Shown here: in pieces, positions 56,564 through 64,000 of the stretch
Layout: each line of letters begins with the position of its first letter
Numbering within the stretch: position 1 is the stretch's first letter
Source of the DNA: Rhizoctonia solani
Lineage: Eukaryota; Basidiomycota; Agaricomycetes; Cantharellales; Ceratobasidiaceae
Direction: 5' to 3'
Assembly: GCF_016906535.1 (NCBI RefSeq)
Contig: NC_057377.1
Coordinates: forward strand, 1,116,001-1,180,000
Length of the DNA stretch: 64,000 bases
Made by a program: the position numbers and the translations under genes
The notes under the pieces: generated by a model
Told to the model about the DNA's origin: nothing
The model's database searches: none
The model's input: the letters and a program-made list of their open reading frames with translations, nothing else

Positions 56564-59500
56564 CTAATGAATTTGCCCTATTGCCTTACGTACAACTAGC
56601 ATATCCTCTGTCCCCAGCTCCTCGACAATCTGAGAAAAGCTGTTTACGTTGTGTTGTGCACAATCTTTCAAAAATTGTAATAAATGCGCCTAAAGGGAAT
56701 ATTAGCAAATCAACAATTAGATTAAGGTATGTACCAACCCTCATATCAATCTTAGAGATCGGGTCTTGTCGCAAATCTTCGTCGTCTAAACCACCTTTAC
56801 CGTCCGATTCACCATCCTCCATATCGACGCCAGCTAGGAATGCTAATTCATCCCGTTTCATGCCCAAATAGAGCTTCTCCTCGTCAGCCCACTCATCCTG
56901 CAGGGAAGGAATTAAGCAATCCAGGTTAAATCTCGAAATATACTGGAGCATACCCCGTCATCAGAGTCATCATCAGCAACATCAGCAACATCCTTTGAAC
57001 TCATGGGTTCTACCTCAGCGCCCATCTCTTGGAGCTCGCGGATGATGAGTTGGAGAGCCTTTGTTTGGAAAGGAATGCTCTTGAATTCATGGGGTGCTAT
57101 GTGATGGGTCAGCGAATGAATTCATAAGCCGGACCAAATCAGGCGAACAGACTTTGTTTGGCACGAGAGCGAGTAATGATAACTAGGCGCGACTTGGTTG
57201 AGATCGTAACGATTTGGTTGAAACTGACTCTTACCATTTCGTGTCTCTGGCTTGACAATGATATCACCTTTGACGTATATTTGACGAAGGGTCGGTCGAT
57301 CAGAGATAAACATTTGACATAAGGCAAGGGTGCTATCATATGATGATTATTGTATGGCGAACTCTTATTGCTTGAATGAACCTACCTGATCCTCGATGGC
57401 CAATTACCCTGAAGCATTTCTGCGTTCTCGCACCATGCATGTATGAAGACTTCAAGTCCACTCTTAGAGTTTACAGAAGTCGACTCGAGCAAGTTGAGAA
57501 CATTGTCGCGTTGGGTATGAATCAAGAACGCGAATGGAACAATGAGGCTCTGTAGCATAGTGTGTAAATATGAATATCCCGCCAAAAGACCAAAAGACTC
57601 ACTTGCAAGAACGTAGCTGTCTTGGCAGAGTCAATACGGGTGACCATGGCTTGCAGGAGCTCAGGTAAGACAGGTCCGATCTGTTCGCCAGAACGCCTAA
57701 ACAAGTGAATTATCAAATCACCGACCACTAGCCCTCCAGATTCGTTTTGGTCACGCTGAAGTAGACGAGCCAGGAAACTAAGTACGTTATCAAATCCAGA
57801 GCGACCGGTGGAGTCGTGCCATTGAGTAAGTTGTCCGTGGTCTTTGCGAATAATCAAGGTTAGGCACTCGATTCCATTCTAGTACCGCAAGTTAGTTCCT
57901 TCGTGGGTACTTCTTCGCAAATCATACCTGTATAACTTCACGATCTTCTGTTTCTCCAATTGCCTTGAAAAGAGCCGGACCTAGGTTATCGAAGAAGCCC
58001 TGTCCAAGTTGGCCCTCCTGAACTCCTCTCATTAAACCTGTAACTATTTCGAGTGCCGAACTCGTAACCCAGGTTTCATCTTTCGATACTGATGCTAGGG
58101 CCGCTGATAGGGATGGGAGGGCTTGAGAAACAGTTGCTTGATATGATGCAGCCGCTAACCCTTCGAAGACATCAGTAATCACCGAGAGCAAAACTTGATC
58201 TAGTAACGGGCGTAAGCGTCGGGTATATGCAAGAATCAAGTCAACCCACCTTTGACATTTTTCCGCCAAACATCTAGGAGCGCGGTAGTCAAAGATGTAG
58301 CATGATCTGCAGTTAACCATTTGCCCCCCTCGACCTTGAGTAATACTGATAGTGTCTCCATAACTAATGCAAGGGTTTCCTCGACTGTGACTAGTAAAAG
58401 AGGTGCCAAATCCTGAAGAACACGAGGCGCAACTTGAGCCATGGCGTCGCCAGGTATATGAGAAATAAAGCTAGCATATAGTCAGCAAGGCCTCAACCTA
58501 ATATTATGAACCCGACGCCCTACTTGCGGATGGCCTTAACAGCAGATAGTTTAACCGGAGCACTCGTTTCCGATTTAAGAACAGACCAGGCCGCATCTAA
58601 ATACTGTGTTTGAATGTCTTGGGGTAGGATTGATGCATATTGACTAGCAAACACGATTGCGCGGCCCTGAAGGAATGGATACTCTGCGCAAAACGTTAAC
58701 CAGACGTTTAATAGCATAAAAACCCCGGCCCATACCTGCTGCAGATGCCAATTGAGGAACAATCTCCTTGATCATGGCGTCGACGTGAATAGGTTTTGGT
58801 CGTTCTTCCGATTCTTCGTTTTCAAGGGTTTCAAGAATGGTCTCTGAGTGGGTACCTAGAATCGCCAACAAGGCTTCAAGGGGTTTCCACCTGATAGGGC
58901 CGCTTCAGTTTGACAATATGCGGGGATAAATACAGTATATGCTTACCATTCAGCACTTCGATTACTGTTATGAATCTGCTGAACAGCACTTTGTGTGACT
59001 GCTTGCAAAGCTCGCAGAGTAGGTACTGCAATGCGATCCAGGAAATGCTTTGGAAAGGTTAGTTAGAAGTTTATCACAAGTTCAGTGACGCACCATAACA
59101 AGATCGAATCCAGCGATACGCAAGCTAAACAGCCCCGTTTCATCGTCCTCGTCTGCAACAAAGGCATTGGGATTATTGCTCCAGTTTTCCTCCTAGTTAA
59201 TATATTTAGCATTGAAATGGCGAATTATCCTGTCTACGTACGTCATCCTGTGTCATCTGAGACCAGCCCGCTACAGCTTCAATATAATTTTGCAAAGCAC
59301 GGTCGGTGGTCTCGAACCATGAACGCCCTGCTGAAGTCCGAACTGCGCTTCCTACATAGTCGAGGAGAGAGCTAGCCAGGTTCGTAAGCGAGGCTTGCTG
59401 ATCAGGGTCATCGCTTGATGCAGTTGGTGCCGAATCGGCGTCAGCACGGACGTAGTAGTTTATAAAGATAGGGAGTAGCCGGTTCAGATGAGTCAACGAA

Positions 59501-60594
59501 TGACTGAGGATGGTTGGTGTAAAAGTAGACAATGACTTGGGGAAACTTGTATGGATAATGTTAAGAGACTGCATATCCGGACCATTAAACGCATTGCTGA
59601 CAATTCTTCGAACAACTTACCCTGTATACTTCCGTACGAACGGCAAGCCCGTCCCAATTATCATCATTGGAGACATCGGTCTGTGGGTCGATAGCGAGCA
59701 AAACTTGGAACGCATTTAACCAAGTTGGAAGAACAGAAGTAGTAGCTTCGGTAACCGCGGAGGGGTGTTGTTCCTTGACCATATACAGAGCTTCCACGCA
59801 CTGCCTAAATACTGAGATAGTCCTCGCTCGGGTCAGCGCCGCATGTTTCTAACCTCTAATTAGTAGGATTTCACCCCTATGAATATACACGTACAACGGG
59901 ATCCCCAAGGATATTCATCAGAACAGGTAGTAGTTGCCTTAAAATAGGAAGAATCTGATCCTCGGATACATCGGTGCGTACGAATTCTGCCATTACTTGC
60001 ATAGAACCGTGAATGGCATCGGAATTGTTGGTGTTTAGAAGTGCGATCAGCTGGTCCAATAGCTCTGGGTATTCGTCCGGCCAATCGCAATGGGCAACAA
60101 GAGAGCAGACTGCAGCACTTAAGCTACGGATTTTACGGGCTGGATCGGAAAGCCCTTTGACGACACCGGCGCGTATCTCGGTTTTGATCTATGTGGGGTA
60201 TGAAAACTTGGTAAAATTTCAGTATATATCATAGTTTACGAACCTCTACAGGCGGTGCATTTCCTCGGAATCCTGAGAAAAACGGAGACCATCGTTCGTT
60301 TACATATTTCCTGAGTAGAGTTCCAGCTAGGTAAACACTAAAGAGTCAGGCTCAGCGTTGACGAGGGAACACGCTCGACCTATCTGTCTCTGACTAAGCT
60401 CGATCTCATTTGAAAGCAAAATTTGAGTCAAAGTAAGTCCCGTTTCTGGTCGAAATATTAAGAATATAAACACCATATTAGCCAATTTACTTACGAGGTT
60501 GGGCAAATAACTCAGACAACTTCAACTCGGCCGCAATACGAAGGTTGGGATCAGGGCTCAAGGTTTGTTGGAGGGTCGGTAATATATCACTCAT
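56564..60594 (-). CDS. Importin-beta family karyopherin, importin-9/Kap114-like
   Basis: About 4 kb, some fifteen exons. Starts MSDILPTLQQTLSPDPNLRIAAELKLSELFAQ (importin-beta N-terminal, Ran-binding type). HEAT-repeat-like helices run throughout (for example PLLDQVLLSVITDVFEGLAAASYQATVSQALPSL). Near the C-terminus is an acidic stretch (DDEDLRQDPISKIDMR) followed by AHLLQFLKDCAQHN and VEELGTEDMLVVRKAIGQIH. This acidic loop and FL..CA.HN end are what I recall for importin-9/Kap114, carriers of histones and TBP; the subtype is less sure than the family. Stop at 56564-56566. Confidence 0.83.
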
Positions 60595-60793
60595 AGCTAT
60601 GAATCTATAGGGCAGGTGAGGAGCTAGTCTCTGACGTGAAGGTCGTGTCGCGTCGTGCAAACGCGTTCTGGCTAAGCGCCACAAGTGTCACGAATTCGAA
60701 ATTTCAAATCACCATTCTTGACATTCACGTCGAGTAGGCCTAACAGACCCAAATACTATATTATTCGCATTATACATGGAATCAGCATACTAA

Positions 60794-62352
60794 TTAGTTT
60801 GGGACTTGAACCTCAACAGTCTCTCTCTCAAGCACATTCAATACTCTCACGGAATTTCCTACTTTGAGAACGCCTGGGTTTTGTACAACCGCATTCATAC
60901 CGAAGCAGGCTGTAACGCCTTTTGTCGGTTCAACTTGCCGGAATTTGGATATGACCTAATTTAGACAGATTGACCAGTCAATCAAGTCCTCAGTCTGGCC
61001 CATACATTGAATGGCTCACCTTGAATGGCACGGCATTGTCTCGGACTCCCGTAGTGGTGTCGATGTTAGGAAGCTGAGCCCAGGAGAGACTGTTCGAGAA
61101 CCTCGTTGGATATACGTCTTACCAAGATGGACTTACCAAACAACGGTCACAACGCTTGACCAACGATATCACGGTGCCCTCCGACCCATCCCTCCCGATC
61201 TGGACATCTCCCCAGTAGTCTTCATCAAATGGAGCAGGCGATCCGGACACGACAATATTAGGGCGGAACCTAAGTATGAGCGATAAGTAAAGGCAACCCC
61301 ATCACAGTATGTTCTTCTCACCTTTCCATGACTAGCTCGTCGGTTTGCCACTGTGGAGTAATGCCTCCAACTTTCCATCCCTCTGTTCCCGCAGCGCTTA
61401 GCCTAATTTTTTCCTGTACAGCGACCAGACTTTCAGTGGTAGCTACCAGCAAAGGAAACCCGTCCTGGAATCGAACGCCAACGTCGAGATCAGGATGAGT
61501 CAAAGTTGGGATAACAGGTCTGTACGTTGGTCCCTTTAAAACAAGAAGAACTTCTCGACCAAGGTAAGATGAGAATAATGCCGAGGGGGAGCTTGTAGAA
61601 TCGGGAGGGTAAGACTCCACAACATAGGCGTCTAGACCCATGCTGGCCCATATTTCTATACCAGATATGCTACAAACGGTTTCAGTTTTGATGACTTAGA
61701 ATTATACGCGCATACTCACAGTTCCCAATTTGACACAGTCTCGGGGCTAGGCTCAAGGCAAGTTTTGAAGGACTTGACTCCCGATTCCTGAGGAAACGAA
61801 ACAGAGAGTAACGGGACTTCTCCGCCTTCGATTGCCGTCTCAACAAGTACCATCTGCTCGGCATGGAGCATGAATAGTGGTAAATATCAAAGCAGACGCG
61901 AACATACCTTGGGAAATTGCCTTGCAGTTATGAATTTGTGCGTTTTGGCGTCCACGATCAAGTATTGGCGATCATACTTGGTAACCAGGTGTTAGTGTTT
62001 TCGACTTCTTGATAAATACCCAACGTTGGCCTACCTGCAAACCCTCAGAAGTTACTTTTGATTCGGACAACGATATTCCTCGACAGCTCTATGGATGTAC
62101 ATCAATAAACGACGACGCTTCAGTACAAGCTTCCATACCTTGATGGGGTGCACTAGCACAGTATTAGAAGTCAGCAATCATCCATCCGTACTAAAGCTCG
62201 AAAACTAACCAAGTAGCTTTGAGATTTTCATATCGACATCTTCGGCCAGAGCTATTGGGGTTAGCGTAGAACCACAAGGGGATCATGTTAGTGATCGAGG
62301 TCTAATTTCCGGATGGTTCTATGATATCTGTACCTAATTTAGACGTTGCCAT
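60794..62352 (-). CDS. MOSC domain protein (mARC-like)
   Basis: Multi-exon gene. The N-terminal MOSC beta-barrel begins KISKLLVHPIKSCRGISLSESKVTSEGLQYDRQYLIVDAKTHKF; the MOSC core follows with GREVLLVLKGPTYRP, FQDGFPLLVATTESL, FRPNIVVSGSPAPFDED, and CDRCLLPNIDTTTG, whose cysteine is the molybdenum ligand in this family. Ends VEVQVPN. mARC enzymes reduce N-hydroxylated compounds using cytochrome b5. Start chosen at MATSKL (62352); the same frame is open upstream with a presequence-like stretch (SRTIKNVFAISPRSQRGLASSS), and an ATG at 62551 might supply a longer mitochondrial form through another exon. Confidence 0.85.
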
Positions 62353-62841
62353 CACCGTCAAACGATCTTTCGAAGTTGGTCGAGGGTCTGTCGTGGTCGA
62401 TGAGCTTGCCAATCCCCTTTGGGAGCGAGGGCTTATAGCAAAGACATTCTTGATTGTTCGGGACAGTGCTAGATAAGATCCAATTATCAGATACTGAAGG
62501 GCTGCTATAAAGTCTGCAAGCGAGAACTAAGTCAAAAATTGTGAGCGTCATTCAACTTGAATAACCCTGAATGTGTACCATTCTAGCACACAATGCGGGG
62601 ATGGAATGGTGTATGTGGTAAAGTGCCAAGCAGGAGGTTATATCAAGTAGAGTGGCTGAGTGTTCGAGTCATTAGTCGATGGTTTGTTGACTGTGCAAAG
62701 AGCGGATAACTGCTCGCGATCAAATGAAGGCGCAACGCGGGGTTCAGGACCATTAATTGGTCATGCATGACTTATGAGCGACACTGGTTCAATTGACTTT
62801 ACTATCATTCATTTTTGTGCACTGGTGTGCAACAGGTATGC

Positions 62842-63462
62842 CTAGCCTGTACGCATAATGAGATGCACACCGGATTCTGTCTCGACTACACCGCTAATGC
62901 CACCCACTTCGAGAGCAAGCACACCGTCTTCAAACGGCTTCTGCATCTGACCTTTACCAAACCAGCCGAGGTCACCTCCGTTTCTGTGAGAAGAGCAATC
63001 AGAGTGCTCAGAAGCGAGTTCGGCGAATTTGTTACGATCCGTTCCAATCTCGGCACCATACTCCTCTAGAATCTGGATAGCCTCCTCTTTCGATCGCGTG
63101 ATGTTGGCCTAGAGTAGACTATCGCGTTAGATGGCTGTCGATTAAAACGCAAATGTGTCATACCTCCTTCCAGCTTGACGGGCGCCGACTTCCGCTGTGT
63201 TTTACGAGCAGATGACTGGCTCGCATCTGACCAGCGGGTGCACCAGCAGATTCCGCTTGGCTTTTGTTCATATATTCCGCAGCTCCAGGCAATGCTCGTA
63301 TTTGCTCCTCAGTGAATCCCTCCGGTGGGTCCCATCGCGATTCCTTGGTCGTGGTATTATAGAAGTAATGAATCTTCTTGGAATTCGACATCCGGACCTC
63401 CCAATCGGCCTATGTTAACAGATGAGCGGGTCGAAAACATGGCACTAATCTCCCCTTACCAT
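62842..63462 (-). CDS. ESS1: Peptidyl-prolyl isomerase, Pin1/Ess1 type
   Basis: Three exons (63462-63460, 63409-63164, 63108-62842), 171 residues. The first coding exon is only the ATG. A WW domain (WEVRMSNSKKIHYFYNTTTKESRWDPP) binds phospho-Ser/Thr-Pro, and a parvulin domain follows with MRASHLLVKHSGSRRPSSW, RNKFAELASEHSDCSSHRNGGDLGWFGKGQM and GGISGVVETESGVHLIMRT. The catalytic cysteine, the two histidines and the basic phosphate-binding loop are all visible. Acts on phosphorylated proteins such as the RNA polymerase II tail. Reads away from the gene at 63826. Confidence 0.95.
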
Positions 63463-63825
63463 CTTGTTAACTTTACTTTTTCGAGCCCGAGTGGTGGTGG
63501 TAGGTATCTGTGTCTAGGTATCTAGGCGCGTCACAGGAAGCAAACCCACGATGCAAGGGTGACATAATCACATCCTGATTTGTGATAATCTACCACCATA
63601 CAACGCACTCGGGCTGCATTTATGGTTGTTTAGTGTGACTTTTAATAAAGGCATCCACTCAGTATTACTCATTATCAACTGAGAGAAATTGGTACCAGGT
63701 AATATTACTTTTAGTTGCTCGTGACCTATTGAGTACCAAATCCTGCGTTTAAGTGCATTGCTAAGATAGCTCAATCTTGACATTCAACAGGATTTTAAAT
63801 ACAAGAAAGCAAGGTCAATATTACT
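63463..63825. other. Divergent promoter region
   Basis: About 360 bp between the Ess1 gene and the plus-strand gene at 63826. Nothing else seen. Confidence 0.4.
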
Positions 63826-64000
63826 ATGGCTGCTGTAATAAACCCCGCCCCCGATGCACTAGAATCTACGCCTCCACTTGGTACAGACAACCCGGGAACA
63901 CTCTCCGAACTCTTGTCACAAGTCGCAGGTCGTGATTTATCCCAATCTATTGCACAATCATACCTAAAGCATTTATCTGCTCTCGACCTACAATCCATCA
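63826..64000 (+). CDS. Unknown gene, first exon only (cut by window)
   Basis: Starts MAAVINPAPDALESTPPLG and stays open to the last base, 58 codons. The visible segment contains a predicted helical run (LSELLSQVAGRDLSQSIAQ). No family recognised from so short a piece. ATG chosen because it is the first in the open frame after the divergent promoter. Confidence 0.6.
   Translation, partial: MAAVINPAPDALESTPPLGTDNPGTLSELLSQVAGRDLSQSIAQSYLKHLSALDLQSI

Overview
The window is nuclear DNA from a filamentous basidiomycete, most likely an Agaricomycete of the Rhizoctonia/Ceratobasidium type. The genes are split by many introns of about 50-60 nt, several exons are only 4-19 nt long, and the gene set is fungal (SKT5-like chitin synthase activator, DASH subunit ASK1, CBM1 secreted proteins, ferric reductase). 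The lineage call is inference from gene style; I could not run a search.

Left block (1-18.0 kb): transposons. Element B (Ty3/gypsy with chromodomain, complete, 961-7366) sits inside the pol gene of element A (1-10193, cut by the window edge). A in turn abuts and breaks the pol gene of element C (10194-14589, minus strand, same family as B), and C has landed in an alcohol dehydrogenase gene (14590-15874, minus strand). C also carries a solo LTR of the A family. Target-site duplications confirm two of these insertions. Next comes a decayed pogo/Tigger DNA transposon (16096-18047) with 25-bp terminal inverted repeats and TA duplications.

Middle block (18.7-29.7 kb): SKT5-like Sel1-repeat protein with a CaaX end, a P-loop ATPase of unknown role, a B-type cyclin, and a 5'-truncated LINE with poly(A) tail and a 15-bp target duplication just upstream of the cyclin gene.

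Right block (31.9-64 kb): a dense run of housekeeping genes: ubiquitin hydrolase of the USP12/46 class, proteasome alpha-5, RidA, ASK1, UDP-glucose 4-epimerase, CK2 beta, VPS33, epoxide hydrolase, CBM1 protein, inositol monophosphatase, a second CBM1 protein, ferric reductase, mitochondrial uS15, importin-9-like karyopherin, MOSC protein, Pin1/Ess1 isomerase, and the start of an unknown gene. These are individually promoted eukaryotic genes, not operons; several pairs are divergent with under 400 bp between start codons (RidA/ASK1, CK2 beta/VPS33, Ess1/last gene).

The most notable signals are gene-structure ones: microexons of 4, 10, 14, 14, 15, 16 and 19 nt, and three GC-AG introns. For every gene whose exons I mapped completely, these restore an uninterrupted frame across a conserved motif. 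In the transposons, all six differences between the two LTRs of element B are CpG transitions.
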